Numbered from the stretch's first letter, positions 11,439 to 22,936 are shown. The stretch: DNA of 64,000 nt from Corbicula japonica (GCA_038501625.1 JAZAYU010000085.1:907193-971192), one strand, 5' to 3'. Numbers and translations: made by a program. Notes: generated from the letters alone by a model not told the origin.

Positions 11439-11665
11439 TTAACCCTTTCCTCCATAGATACACCTTTATTGCCAGGGCGAAAAGTTTAGATCCAGATCAG
11501 CCAGCACATCCGTGCCGTCTGAACAGGATCTAAACTGATTGCTTTTTTATTTGTTAGGTTATCTCTGACCAAAATTTGACCTGTGCAGATCCAGATCAGA
11601 CAGCATGGATGATCTACACTGGTCCCACATCCATAAAAATGCGTATATATGGCGGAAAGGGTTAA
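11439..11665 (+). mobile_element. Two-hairpin TTAA element, near-complete
   Basis: TTAA at both ends, starting TTAACCCTTTCCTCCATAGA and ending TATATGGCGGAAAGGGTTAA. Left arm GTTTAGATCCAGATCAGCCA; the right arm has a short deletion at the loop (GACAGCATGGATGATCTACA). It lies about 380 bp beyond the receptor stop codon. Confidence 0.85.
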
Positions 11666-11799
11666 TATCACTTAAAACTTTTTTGTTCTTACCCCACAAG
11701 TTTATATGCTGTATCAGTAAAAGAAATAGACAAGTTATCAAAATATCATCACGGAAATTGCAAAAATGTGGTGCCAATATCATTTTTAAGGCTTAAATA

Positions 11800-11833
11800 T
11801 TTATTTCATGTTAAAAAAATAAAAATATTTATT
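11800..11833 (-). promoter_or_regulatory. Candidate poly(A) signals for the receptor gene
   Basis: Reverse-strand AATAAA hexamers lie at 11828-11833 and 11800-11805, about 210-250 nt past the receptor stop codon. The hexamer is common by chance in sequence this AT-rich, so this is only a placement guess. Confidence 0.25.
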
Positions 11834-12045
11834 ATTTACTTTTGTTCAGGAAGAACATAAATAATTATTTCTTTTTTATTCTAATTTAATGATATAAAGT
11901 CAAAAAAATCTTTTAAAGAAATCACAAACTGTAACAGTAAAATATTCTTTTGGCATCAAGCAATAACCTGTTTACCTGCATTATGCTTAAGCAGTATATG
12001 TATTGTTTGAGTACTTTTATAGTTACTAAACAGTAGTAAACACGT

Positions 12046-13212
12046 TTAAAGCATGGTGACCTCCGATTTGGCATTTGTATATGTTGATACCCCGTTCGTG
12101 TGTCCGTTCACCTTGCCATACTGGGTGTGATGACATCTCCAGTTAACCACAAACAAGTTCTTAAACGTGTCTCGAAATTGTTGACTCATAATACAGTACA
12201 GAAAAAAATTGACAGCAGAATTGAGCAAAACTAAGAGATCTAACACATCACCGAGGTTTGAGTAGATGTTTTGAAAAAAATGATCATTCAGACCACTTAT
12301 CATCGCAAGGATACCTTGCGGCATTTCAGTTATCACAAAAAACAGAACTACAGAAACCAACATCCACGTCGTACGATTGTGCTCATGGTTGACGTCGTGA
12401 TCGGAGGAACGCGTCTGTTGGAGCAAGCGTACACGCCTCTTGCTTGCCTGGTGCATTGTCAGTATAATCATGCTGCTTAGAAGCGTCAGCAAGATGCACG
12501 GAGCGACCTTCATTATCACACCGAAGAACCAGAAGATTGACACTTTGTAAAAGTCGTGTTTCTGTACAAAATCCGAGTCCACAATCCAGTATCCGCTAAT
12601 GTTTGTCGGAAAGTTATCACGTAATCGGACCACTTTATACAGAAAATAGTTGGGTATGCAGACAATAATTGTAGCAATTACAATAATGGTAATTGTCAGG
12701 ATCGCCCTCTTCAGGCTACAAAGACGATTACCGATTACATGGTGGCATACAAATATGTATCGAAATACAGCTAGCGAGACTGTAAACCACATAGCCATGT
12801 TGTGGCATGTTATTATAAAATGATTATGCACTAGAATAAAATACATCCAGCTTTTTGAATGATTTGCCTCCCATTTCGGCTCTGTAGCGATGTAAAAATA
12901 TGTTGCATATACAAGATAGGTTAACATTGTCAGAAAATCAGCGATCGCCAGGGCCGTCAGAATACAATTAGTAGGTGTAATCATATGCCGTCTTGTCAGA
13001 ACTATCACATTTAGAATGTTTGATAAAACGCCGAACACACAAACTATGTTGCTGATGTAGCCATGTACTCTACCGTATCCTTTCTGAAATGAAATCATCG
13101 GATTTTCTGTGGTCGACGTTGTTGGATTGGCCATTGTTACCAGACTCTCCATTGTTGTAGTATCAGTAAGCACCGTCAGCGTTATATTGACAGCGGTGAG
13201 TATTGAAGACAT
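12046..13212 (-). CDS. Class A peptide GPCR, myosuppressin/sex-peptide receptor-like
   Basis: A 388-residue, single-exon seven-transmembrane receptor, presumably a plasma-membrane receptor for an RFamide-type or myoinhibitory neuropeptide coupling to G proteins. The N-terminus (about 1-50) is Ser/Thr-rich with an NIT sequon at 9; further sequons are at 117 and 204. TM1 holds N65 (SNILN), TM2 LAIAD with D92, and TM3 ends FRY (150-152) in place of DRY. TM5 has P238. TM6 has TEMPQG (295-300) instead of CWxP, and TM7 NSAVNFFLY (331-339) instead of NPxxY. TEMPQG and the altered DRY fit the DMSR-1 / myosuppressin / sex-peptide receptor group (Srw-type). The ATG is the first after an in-frame TAG at 13222-13224 and has A at -3. 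The last residues, VTML, fit a class I PDZ ligand. I see no Cys at the usual TM3/ECL2 disulfide positions. The exact ligand is not deducible. Confidence 0.93.
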   Translation of the reverse strand: MSSILTAVNITLTVLTDTTTMESLVTMANPTTSTTENPMISFQKGYGRVHGYISNIVCVFGVLSNILNVIVLTRRHMITPTNCILTALAIADFLTMLTYLVYATYFYIATEPKWEANHSKSWMYFILVHNHFIITCHNMAMWFTVSLAVFRYIFVCHHVIGNRLCSLKRAILTITIIVIATIIVCIPNYFLYKVVRLRDNFPTNISGYWIVDSDFVQKHDFYKVSIFWFFGVIMKVAPCILLTLLSSMIILTMHQASKRRVRLLQQTRSSDHDVNHEHNRTTWMLVSVVLFFVITEMPQGILAMISGLNDHFFQNIYSNLGDVLDLLVLLNSAVNFFLYCIMSQQFRDTFKNLFVVNWRCHHTQYGKVNGHTNGVSTYTNAKSEVTML

Positions 13213-13224
13213 CTTTGGATTCTA

Positions 13225-14202
13225 TCCTGTTTATTCGGTTTGCTAGAGTTCAATAATCTCTCGTAATTTATTCTATGTTATTCACTTGGAAAAACTACTG
13301 TCACTTTTCTGATATCTTAAATTACATCTTCTAAGATATATACTATATCAATAAAACACCAAGTGTTTTCTCTGATTTTGATGGCTATTTCAAATCTTAA
13401 TAATATTGCAGCAGACGGGTTTTTGTGAATAGCCACTTGATCAAATTATCAGACTGATTCGCCTTTGCCAACTTCTTTGAACAAGTATAAATGTGTTTTT
13501 TTTAAACTTTTTTTATAAACTCAAAGTATCATCAGCCAAATTTTGGACTGTTTGTCTCTCTCCTAAATGGCATAATCACTCTTTATTATTTAAACAGTCC
13601 CAAATGTCTGTTTTTTTAACCAGTAATTTGTTAAATGTCTATTAACATGTGTTTATCAATACTAAAACAGGAAACCTTGTTACCATTTAAAACACTTCCC
13701 ATTTTAGCTTGATAGAAATTTACAGTTAAAAGGACACATTTATTTCATGAAACACGTTTTTACAGTTTTAGTTGCCTCACAGCACTTTAGCAAATGTGAC
13801 CACGGCCACTGTGGGGTAATTGATGTATACAGCGAAGGCAATCCTGATTGTGTCACATGTTATATTGAGACTCTCCGAGACACTTAGCAGATTAGGAACA
13901 TTATTGCAATTGTTTCCACCATTTTTGCCGTGTACTTCCTGTAAGCTATATGTGGTCATCAAAACACTTCCTTTATTATTGTTGTTGTTCACAGTTGATT
14001 ATAACATGGTAACTGGTACAATCGGTGTACATTTTGAGTTTAGTGGCTGGATCATGTTCAGATTGATTTTTGTTCCTTACGTTTAACAATGTTGCCTTGG
14101 TTTCTTGCACAGAGATTAACTGAAGGCTCTTCCAGTCTTCTGAAAATAGAAATGTGTAACTTGTACCAATCTTATAAAACCAATCTTTAACGAGTGCTTT
14201 CT
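13225..14202. other. 5' flank of receptor gene, no feature seen
   Basis: AT-rich, presumably holding the promoter and any 5' UTR exon, but I recognise no TATA or initiator arrangement. A short inverted pair, GGACTGTTT / AAACAGTCC, is near 13544-13603. The overlapping frames at 13777-14086 look like chance. Confidence 0.4.
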
Positions 14203-14460
14203 GTCTAATCTGGATCTACACTGGTCACTTTTTGGTAAGATATAACCTATAATTCATCTAAAACAGTATAGATCTAAATCTATGGCACAGATGTGCTGGC
14301 TGATCTGGATCTACACTGGTCACTCTTTGGAAAGAAATAACCTAATTCATCTAAAACAAACAGTGTAGATCTAAACCATATGGCACAGATGTGCTGGCTG
14401 ATCTGGATCTAGACTGTTAGCACATACAATAATACCTGTGTACATATGAGTAAAAGATTA
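14203..14460 (-). repeat. Tandemly reiterated two-hairpin half-units
   Basis: The block CTGATCTGGATCTACACTGG, TCACTTTTTGGTAAGA, AACCTAATTCATCTAAAAC, AGTGTAGATCTAAA is repeated about 2.3 times with a period of 110-115 bp. Here the two-hairpin element has started to expand in tandem rather than as separate insertions. Confidence 0.75.
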
Positions 14461-14530
14461 AAGCCTCACTGTAAAAACAAATGGAATGTGCCAGGAGAAC
14501 ACAAATTACACACATTCAGTGAGTTCATGA

Positions 14531-14764
14531 TTAACTGTTTCCTCCATATATATGCATTTTTACGCATGTGCAACCAGTGTAGATCCAGATGAGCCGGCAC
14601 ATCCGTGCCGTCTGATCAGAATCTGCAATCGTCGCTTTTTGGTCAGAAATGACCTGATGAATCAAAAAGCAAACAGTTTAGATCCTGATCAGACGGCCCG
14701 GATGTGCCGGCTGATCTGGATCTCAACTGTTCGCCCTTGCAACAAAGGACTCTATGGAGGAAAT
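14531..14764 (-). mobile_element. Two-hairpin TTAA element, near-complete
   Basis: It starts TTAACTGTTTCCTCCATATA. Both arms are well preserved (ACCAGTGTAGATCC; GTTTAGATCCTGATCAGACG). The right end TATGGAGGAAAT is fused directly to the foldback repeat beginning at 14766. Confidence 0.85.
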
Positions 14765-14765
14765 A

Positions 14766-15206
14766 GAGGATATTTGTTTTTACCAGTGTAAGATAGAAAT
14801 ATATTTCACCGAGTGAGCTCCGGAATTCTTATTTTCACGAGTGGCGAAGCCACGAGTGAAAATACATAGTTCCGGGGTTCATGGGTGTAATATATTTCTA
14901 TCTTTCACTGGTAAAAACAAATTTTCTTTTTATTTTATGCTTTTAGTGCACAATTTGTGTGAATTTGACATAAAAATTGCATGAAATGGCACCAAAACCG
15001 CTTGTTTATGACTTGACGTCATGATGTCAAATATCCCAATTTGAGCCCGTTTTCTAAACGTTCTCATTCGGTATGTTATGTGCATTTTGGTACCTACGTG
15101 AAAAAAGCAGTGAAAATAAAAATGATATTCCACTGTTTGAAAACAGTGAAATACCAATTTTATTTCACCGGCGAAAATTCTATAATTCACTGAAAAGCAT
15201 AAAATA
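14766..15206 (+). mobile_element. Palindrome-plus-loop foldback element, copy 1
   Basis: A palindrome of about 150 bp (14770-14925; TTTGTTTTTACCAGTGTAAG pairs with CTTTCACTGGTAAAAACAAA) is followed by about 280 bp bounded by inverted TTTTATTTTATGCTTTT and AAAAGCATAAAATAAA. The loop contains TGACGTCA at 15014-15021. A close second copy is at 43007-43405 and a truncated third at 54298-54403. Confidence 0.75.
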
Positions 15207-15826
15207 AAGGGTTAAATTCATTATTCCACTGTTTACTTGTCTGATTTAAAGTATGGTATCCTATGGATGACTTCACTATAAACACATCAGGAAACCTGGG
15301 TTTGTGTCATGATACTGACATATGGTACGAACACAGATGTATTTATGTGACATTTACCACATTTAGATTTCTCCTTAACACGCTATATTGGTAGGAATTT
15401 CAGGAACGAGCTGGAAAATAAAACCATGTCTGTCAACTGCATGAAATAAAGTCTGAGACATTAGCAGTAACTTTTACCAGTAAATAGCACTGTTACTTGC
15501 AGTTAATTCACATGCTGACGAAGACAAAACAGTGTCTATGTCAAATACATTAAGTGAAGATGCAGATTCTGGTAAAACGTAATTAGTGTGCTTTCTAATT
15601 AAATCAAGGCTTGATTATATTGCCCAAGTTAATACACAATATACTGGACATAAAACAAAGTTAACTGGAGTTAAAGACATTTTAAAAACTGTGTTTTGCT
15701 TCAATTTTTCTTATTTAATTAGTACTGGGAATTAATGCAGTGAGAAGTAATTGACTTTTACATTGTAAGAAACTGTAAAGTTGCAGTTGTTAAAGTTTGA
15801 TAACCATTTACCTATAGAGTCAGCTT
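15207..15826. other. Spacer, nothing recognised
   Basis: AT-rich sequence between two repeat copies, with no gene or repeat structure that I can support. Confidence 0.4.
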
Positions 15827-16067
15827 TTAACCCTTTCCTGTATAGATACACCTTAATTGCCAGGGCGAACAGTTTAGATCCAGATCCGTGGCACATCCGT
15901 GCCATCTGATCAGGATCTAAACTGTTTGCCTTTTGATTCATTAGGTTATTTCTGACCAAAATGCCACCAGTGCAGATCCTGATCAGATGGCATGGATGTG
16001 CTGGCTGATCTGAATCTACACTGGTCGCACATGTGTAAAAATGCGTATATATCAAGGAAAGGGTTAT
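15827..16067 (+). mobile_element. Two-hairpin TTAA element, near-complete
   Basis: It starts TTAACCCTTTCCTGTATAGA. The left arm has lost a few bases (AGATCCAGATCCGTGGCACA); the spacer GATTCATTAGGTTATTTCTG and the right arm are intact. It ends ATCAAGGAAAGGGTTAT, one base from TTAA. Confidence 0.85.
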
Positions 16068-16347
16068 GGCAAAACAGCTTTTATGGCAATATGGGGGCTT
16101 ATCAGTTTGCCCACAGGATAGCCATATCTAAGAGTAAACACCTTTCAAAATTCAATTTGTCTTATTAAATTATAGCAAAAAAATTATTCATTAAGTTTAT
16201 ATTTACAAAAATAGGTGGACAATTTATTGGCAGAGAATTGAACTCAAGACACAGCCAGTATTTGTGACAAAACATTTAATTAATCCTTTAATTTTTAAAA
16301 CTTTTAGGATCATCAATTGAAGATAGGAACCAAAACACAATAGCAAT

Positions 16348-16547
16348 TTAACCCGACACCTTTATTGCATTGTAACATTGTAGATCCAAATCAGTGGGCA
16401 CATCCATACCTTCTGATCAGGATCTTTACTGTTGGCTTTTTGATTCATTAGTTTCTTTCTGACCAGTCGATTAATTTAAGGTTATTTCTGAGCAATTGGT
16501 GAACATTGTAGATCCAGATCAAATGGCAAAGATGGGTAGTAAAAGGT
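16348..16547 (+). mobile_element. Two-hairpin element, partial
   Basis: TTAACCCGACACCTTTATTG start, one full arm (AGATCCAAATCAGTGGGCAC ... GATCAGGATCTTTACTGTT) and a partly duplicated spacer (GGTTATTTCTGAGCAA). It is cut after AGATCCAGATCAAATGGCA. Confidence 0.7.
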
Positions 16548-16766
16548 TGTAAATACTATCTCAAGCAGACCTACAAACTGTTGACATAATTTTCCTGTAA
16601 TTGATTACATTGTCATCTTTTGTATTCATGGTAGGAATAACTATTCATAAGATCTATGATTGTTTAAAATATAAACAATAATTACCGGTATGTATATGAC
16701 ACCTGCAGAAGTTCAACATCAGCAACAACAACAACATAATCTTTATTGTGATAAGATATTACTTAT

Positions 16767-16861
16767 TGAATCTAAAAGCCAACAGTGAAGATCCTGATCA
16801 GATGGCACCAATATATTGGCTGATCTTGATCTTGATATACACTGTTCGCCCATGCCATAAT
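16767..16861 (-). mobile_element. Two-hairpin element, single arm
   Basis: Right arm only: ACAGTGAAGATCCTGATCAG, GGCTGATCTTGATCT and CACTGTTCGCCCATGCCA. Its position suggests it could be the displaced right half of the 16348 copy. Confidence 0.6.
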
Positions 16862-17641
16862 AGTTTCAAAGAAATAAAGTTGATCAGGGGAAAATAATGG
16901 TTGTTTGCCTGGTCACCAAAATAGACACTGGCCTAACACCACAACATTTTCATTACTTTATAATTATATTGTTGAAATTTTCAGCTTTAACACATATGTC
17001 TTCCTTACAATGTCTAACTTTGAATACAAAAATCTAATTAAAAAGGCTAGGATAAAACCTCTATAGTTTCCCTATGCTAGATTTAATTAATCCATCAGTT
17101 TAGTGTATTGTCAAATGAGTTCCATTACAGACTAATGAAGGTTGGGACTTAATTAAAGTCTTGTAATGTATTTTTTATAACATAAATTGTCTTGGAGGCT
17201 TATTTAATCAGATTTTTCCAAATACAGTTATGTTGTTGAACATAAATCAGTGTTAAAAGAGCTCTAAACCTGGCTGAAGTCGGTGTCTCTTCGGTAAATG
17301 AACTTGGATATACGTGACTTTATTGCGTAAGACTACAATACTCCAAAAGACATAATTATACAGTAATTAAATGATTCAGCAGAAGATCTTAAGGACTCTT
17401 ACAGCAGCCAAATAAAGTTCTTGACCCCTCACCGTACAATAGCAAGAATATAATAAATGCTCTGGAAAGTGTTCCCACAATAGAAAGAATATTTTGTGGA
17501 GATTTTTATTTAAAAAAATCATTTTTTAAAATTTTTTTCAAGAGGGTGATTTTTTTATGAATGATCATTGATTTTGTTATAAAAAAATATAAATCAACCA
17601 AAAATTGTGTGTTGCAGCTGCCTATCAGACTCATTTAATTT
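16862..17641. other. Spacer, nothing recognised
   Basis: AT-rich, with no gene or repeat boundary visible. Confidence 0.4.
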
Positions 17642-17850
17642 GGTCCAACTGTTTGATCCAACTCATGGCATCCGTGCCATCTGATCAGGATATGCATGGT
17701 TCGCTTTTTGATTTGTTAGGTTTTTTCTGACCAAAATGTGAACAGTGCAGATCCTGATTAGGCAGCATGGATGGGCCAGCTCTCAGATCTTATTCCACAC
17801 TGGTCATGCATGCGTAAAAATGCGTATATATATATATGGAGAAAAGGTTT
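17642..17850 (+). mobile_element. Two-hairpin element, left end eroded
   Basis: The left arm is shortened (TTTGATCCAACTCATGGCAT ... GATCAGGATATGCATGGTTC). The spacer and right arm are present, ending TATATATGGAGAAAAGG after a short TA expansion. Confidence 0.7.
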
Positions 17851-18025
17851 CAACAAGTTATCCTCACACTTAAAGTCCCATCATGCTCTCATACAAACAA
17901 ACATATAAGTTGCCTAGGTGAATTAACTCCAACCCTACCACATATGCTAAACCACATACAACATATAAACAAAGTAACTGGCATAGTACTCTTGGAGGAA
18001 AGATCCAAAAAACTAGGACCAATGA

Positions 18026-18172
18026 TAATCAAACTGAGATTAAATACCAGTCTCAAATCTCAAGCATCTGATTGGCTGAAATGGAGACAAGTCTCCATTT
18101 CAGCCAGACAAGTCTCCATTTCAGCCAATCAGATGCTTGAGTTTTTAGACTGGAGTACAGTTTTAGTTCTAT
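18026..18172. mobile_element. Foldback MITE (CATCTGATTGGCTGAAATGG), copy 1
   Basis: A near-perfect hairpin: GTCTCAAATCTCAAGCATCT, GATTGGCTGAAATGG, then the reverse complement. The tip AAGTCTCCATTTCAGCCA is duplicated. The outer ends are worn. Confidence 0.8.
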
Positions 18173-18410
18173 GATTTTTGGCAAAGGAAGAGAAGAAAAA
18201 TTCGCTTAATTAACTGTCACAAAAACTATCTTAGAACTTTCAATATCTTCTGATATCTGTTATCTATTGTACAGAAGCATCATTAATCTTGCTGGGTTAT
18301 TGATGTCATACATGTTTGATGAATGGCATTCTAGTAATTTGTACCTTCATAAAACATGATAGGAGGAAAACTACTTTCTATGTTGAAGCTCCCAACGGAC
18401 ACCTGTGACC

Positions 18411-18522
18411 AAGGTTATTAAACTGAGCATAGAAACCAGTCTCATATCTCAAGCAGTCTCCATTTCAGCCAATCAGATGCTTGAGATTTGAGACTGGTTT
18501 CTAATCTCAGTTTTATAACCTT
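18411..18522. mobile_element. Foldback MITE, copy 2, shortened left arm
   Basis: The outer ends AAGGTTATTAAACTGAG and CTCAGTTTTATAACCTT are inverted repeats. The left arm lacks the GATTGGCTGAAATGG tip, so the hairpin is asymmetric. Confidence 0.8.
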
Positions 18523-19880
18523 CAACCCTGATGCTAATATGTTGATGAATTAATTTTCAAAATACTGTGCATTGTTAAGATCTGTCTAGCAAAAAATGCA
18601 ATGTTTAGATTTACAGACTTTTATTGTTTATTAAAAATGAAAAGCATCAACATTGTGGTTAAGTTTTTTCTTAAAGTCCACCTTTTCTCCATAACTCTTC
18701 AAGGTAGAGCTTTAAACTTAACATGGTTGTCTGACATCACAATAGCAATTACCAGGACAAGTTTCATAACTTTTATCTGTATTTTGTCATAGTTATGACC
18801 CCTTTTTAACTTTAAATTTAAGAAGAAAATCAAATTTAAGAAGAAAATCTGGAATTTGTCTGATTGTGGCATCTTCTTGATATTTGTGCTTCCCAGTGTA
18901 TAATGACAAATTTTATGAGAGATATTAAGGTGATAATCTACATTTCTGAATTTTTTTTACAGTTTTAAATATTAATACAGCCTATACATGCTTTACGTTC
19001 AAGTTTGTCCTTATGACATCATCATGATTAAATGACAAAACAAACATTTTCGCAACCATTTCATGCAAAACATGTTGAAAACATAAAAATAAATAGAACA
19101 GCTGAAAAAGAAAATTGATATCTTAAAATGATTTTTATTTTTAAGAAAATGTTGAAAAAAATAATTGTTAAAATGGTTTTTAACTTTCTTTTGAAAATTA
19201 TGAGGGTTAAAATAAAAGCAAATATTTTATGAGAGAATGTAAACAAAAGTTCTAAAGAGACTGGAGTTTATACTATTCTAGCTAAAACGTTGAAAACGTT
19301 AATTGATCATACTATGGTAAAATTGAGATTTTGAAGTGTCTTAAGGTGCTTTTATTGAGTCCTATAAGATCTCAAAGGGTTGTCCAGCCAAATAGTAAAC
19401 CAGAATTTAAAGAAAAGCTATGGAACAAGGGTTTAAATTAGTGGTCTATAACCATTAGGCATAGATTCCTATGATAGGCTCCTGCTGGAGTAAATAGTGT
19501 ACATATGTCTGGAACTACAGCTACATGCATACCAAACAGGTGTTTGATGAGATATTTCATGTTCAATTATATAACATGTCAGTTACATGTGATCATAATC
19601 ATCTTATAGCACTAATTATTAGAAGATAAGTGGGTGCTCCTGTTTAGGTTTCTTGCTAGTTATGATTTTTCTTTGTAACAGAGCTGTAAGAACAATGGTC
19701 AAAATGCAGACTTCCTAATCATTAAGTTACTGTTAATTTTGCATTAAATTTTATTATTTTCTTTGATGTAACAATTTTCAACTAATGATAGGGCAGTGTC
19801 ATGAACCTAATGGAATTGTAATATAATAATTATAATATGCTGAGCTTAAAAAGTGCAAAGAGTGCAGTATCTGATGGCAC
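18523..19880. other. Spacer, nothing recognised
   Basis: AT-rich. About 18690-18815 (AAGTTTCATAACTTTTATC, GTCATAGTTATGACCC) faintly resembles the internal units of the hairpin-end elements and may be an eroded copy. Confidence 0.35.
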
Positions 19881-19907
19881 ATAATAATAATAATAATAAT
19901 AATAATA

Positions 19908-19938
<31 letters not shown>

Positions 19939-20037
19939 TATTTATTATTTTTATTATTATTATTATTATTATTAAACCTATTATTATTATTAAACCTATT
20001 ATTATTACTATTATTATTATTATTATTATGTTAATAA
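19881..20037. repeat. Trinucleotide (ATA)n/(ATT)n palindromic microsatellite
   Basis: ATA/TAA repeats run to about 19940 and are followed by ATT repeats to about 20030, interrupted by two AAACCT insertions. The two halves are reverse complements and could form a long AT hairpin. Confidence 0.9.
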
Positions 20038-20692
20038 TCAGTATAACAATACTTATATCATTGAAAAAATCTTAAAAATAGCCAAAATAATAGTGTTTAT
20101 CATAATCATCATCATCATCCTCATTCAATAATTGATGAAAACTTACATAAATAAATAAATTTTAATAAATTATTCTGGAAATCATGGATTACAGTTTCAT
20201 ATTCTTCAGAATATTATTCTTACATTTAATCAACTCTAGGAAATCTAAAGTAACAGATTCGTAGTGTTTATTAAATCTTACTGTACTTAAGAAGTATGTA
20301 CTTGGTGCAACATATCAGAAATGCCATGCATCATTATGCAGTCGCTAAGGCGGCAAATACTTCAGGTTATGATATATTGTCAAAATGAACAAATAGTATG
20401 ATAACTCAATTATTACATTTGCTTAATAAAATAATGTAGCTGTATGACATTATGTAAAAATCTGATTACAGTAATTGAATCCATAAAGGAATAAGAGATG
20501 GTACTTTGGCAAGCTTTCAAGGGAGTTCTTTTGAGTAAATAATTAACAATGGTATTATTTATAATTGTGTTAAGGTGCCATGTTTGGTGTCTGTAGATCA
20601 ATGCCAAGAAGAAAGTCAAGATCAAAGTCTAATGCTTTAAGGACTATAATATGGAATATAGCCTTGTCCTTACTGTGTACTCAGCATTCGGT
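20038..20692. other. Spacer, nothing recognised
   Basis: A short ATC run lies near 20105-20120. Otherwise plain AT-rich sequence. Confidence 0.4.
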
Positions 20693-20924
20693 TTAACCCT
20701 TTACTGTACATATATAAGCCTTTAATCACACAGTGCCATTAGATCAGGATCTAAAATGTTCACTATTGAAATGGAACATTGAAGATCCAGATCAGGTACA
20801 GATCTACACAGCTACTTAAAGGGAAGAGTAAAGATCCAGATCAACCAGCCACATATATGCTGTATGATCTGGATCTACACTGTTCGCTCACTCAATAAAG
20901 GCATAATAATAGCGTAAAGGGTTA
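20693..20924 (-). mobile_element. Two-hairpin element, rearranged
   Basis: TTAACCCTTTACTGTACATA start. One arm is reduced to CAGTGCCATTAGATCAGG, and a duplicated AGATCCAGATCA segment follows before the intact CTGGATCTACACTGTTCGC. It ends AGCGTAAAGGGTTA. Confidence 0.7.
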
Positions 20925-22187
20925 CAAATAATGAAATAATTATAAAACAGAGGAGCTATGTAAGTTGAAAATAGTGCATCCAGTGAACATATTGTTATCT
21001 CCATTTAATTTGATAAAAACCTAACATTTTTGCCAAAGTGTTCTTGTAACAGAATGTAAAACACTTGTTGCTTAATGTTGCTTTTTGAGAAAATGTCTGA
21101 TAAAATGCAAGTTTTATGGCTGTACTTATGCAGAATGAGACATAAGCTGCAAGATAGGAAAACTATCTGCCAAAACTACCTCTTAACAGATGATTTCTGT
21201 GATAGAGATCTAATTAAATAGAAATTCTTCCATAGGAGATTTCCATTCTTATGCACCTTAACAAGATAGCAGAGAAAAATCACTTTACCTTAAAATAATT
21301 ATTCTAGATAGAGTATCAGTTAATCTGCAAGAAACCTGACATTAGGGAATTCTCTGCCTTGAATGTAATGTCTGAACAATAATTTGTTGAACCCTTTACT
21401 CCATATATCGGCACCTTAGTGCAATAACTCCATCTTATTTCACTGGTATTTGCTTTGAAATTTTTAATATTCGTATGGTACTTATTTTTCGTGGATTTCA
21501 TGTACGGACTCTGTCCATGAATTTAAAGCGGCAACAAAATTAAATTATATTTAAACATAATATTATTTTGGAAAATGAAAACCCACAAATTAAAAAAACC
21601 TATGAAAATGCTATTTTTAATAAAAACCACTAGCTTGAAATGCCCACAAAAAATAAATGCATTTTCAGTATAATTTGGTATAAAAAAGAAAAACACTTCT
21701 TCAAAATAAAAAAGTATTAAAAAGTACGTTAGTGTCAAATATTAAAGAGAAAAAGGTGAACAAAAAATTGTTCTTCATGAATAACCAGAAACTTGAAGAA
21801 AATATAAAAAAAGTTGTCAAAAAGTACATGTGTACTTACCAAATAATAAAAGATTCAATTTATTGTCCTTCATGAGTAACTGGAAATGATGAGGAAAATA
21901 AAAAAAAATATTCAAAAAGTCTATTTCTCACTTATCGAAAAGACTAACAGATTAGATTTATTGTTATTCATAGATAACAGGAAACTTTGAGAAAAGAAAA
22001 GTATCAAAAGTAACACAGGTCATTTCTCAAAGAGTAAAAGATTAAATTTAATGTTCTCCCCAAATAATTGGAGACTTGAAAAAAGTAAAAAACAAATCCA
22101 AAAACTGCATGTATCACTTGTCATTATTATTTATAAATAATAGAAAACTTAAAACTCGGTCAGCTCTACCTAACTGAATTTTTTGCT
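20925..22187. other. Spacer with diverged local repeats
   Basis: A two-hairpin terminus (ACCCTTTACTCCATATATCG) is at 21388-21425. Between 21740 and 22150 a block of about 90 bp containing AACTTGAAGAAAAT-like and AAAAGATTAAATTTA-like motifs recurs three or four times in degenerate form. No gene is seen. Confidence 0.4.
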
Positions 22188-22427
22188 CACCCTTTACTCC
22201 ATATATATGCATTTTTATGTGTGTGTGACCAGTGTAGATCCAAATCAGCTGGCACATTGTTGCCATCTGATTTGGATCTGCACTTATTGCTTTTTGGTCA
22301 GAAATAACTTAACAAATCAAAAAGCAAAAAATGTAGATCCTGGTCAGACAGCACAAATATGCCAGGTGTTCTGGATCTACAGTAGTCACCAATATGAGAA
22401 AGGCGTATCAATGGAGTTAAGGGTTAA
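22188..22427 (-). mobile_element. Two-hairpin element, near-complete
   Basis: It starts ACCCTTTACTCCATATATAT and ends AATGGAGTTAAGGGTTAA. The arms are diverged (GATCCAAATCAGCTGGCACA; GATCCTGGTCAGACAGCACA); the spacer GGTCAGAAATAACTTAACAA is clear. Confidence 0.8.
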
Positions 22428-22742
22428 AAAACAATATCCTGGTGATACAACAAAATTTCTGTAACATTTGTCATACAATCAGTTTTTGTCTTGGAACATA
22501 ATAGAAATTCTTATCAGAAATAACAATCTTGTTTTCTCTGAAATAAACATAATAATACTTGTTGCTGATTGCATTATATGCGTTATGGGTAATGCATTAT
22601 GTATGCTGATATTTGAGTTATGTAGATCCCCACTCTATAAAACATTAATTTGGGCTCTTTAGTGTCTAATGGAAAGTGAATTATGATGATGATGAATTGC
22701 TGTTTCTTCTGAAGGTCTCTTGACCCTCAACAAAGCAACATA

Positions 22743-22911
22743 CAGTCGAACCTGCCTAAGCAGCCATCTGCATTCAGCAACCATCTGTCATAAACAGCCA
22801 GTTTGAATATGTCCTTTACTGACATTTTGTTTTGATTTATACCTGTCTGGGTAACTTAAGCAGCCACTTTCTGTCACTCCCTTGAGTGGCTGCTTAATAT
22901 AGGTTTGATCG
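22743..22911. mobile_element. MITE with TA duplication, CAGTCGAACCT ends
   Basis: The left terminus CAGTCGAACCTGCCTAAGCA is matched by the inverted right terminus (TGCTTAATATAGGTTTGATC), with TA on both sides. AGCAGCCA/TGGCTGCT pairs lie inside. The TIR style and TA target fit a pogo/Tigger-like, Tc1/mariner-group MITE. Confidence 0.65.
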
Positions 22912-22936
22912 TATGTGACAGTTCCAGTGCCCAATG

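Noticed and set aside
14552..14791. Short frames containing DPDQTARMCRLIWI-like peptides (also 11486, 15732, 22183, 63487)
   Set aside because: They are translations of the two-hairpin repeat in its various copies, not a protein family.
17836..18174. 112-codon frame with SQASDWLKW peptides (also 36796 and 63598)
   Set aside because: Produced by the foldback MITE; both arms and both strands yield similar short peptides.
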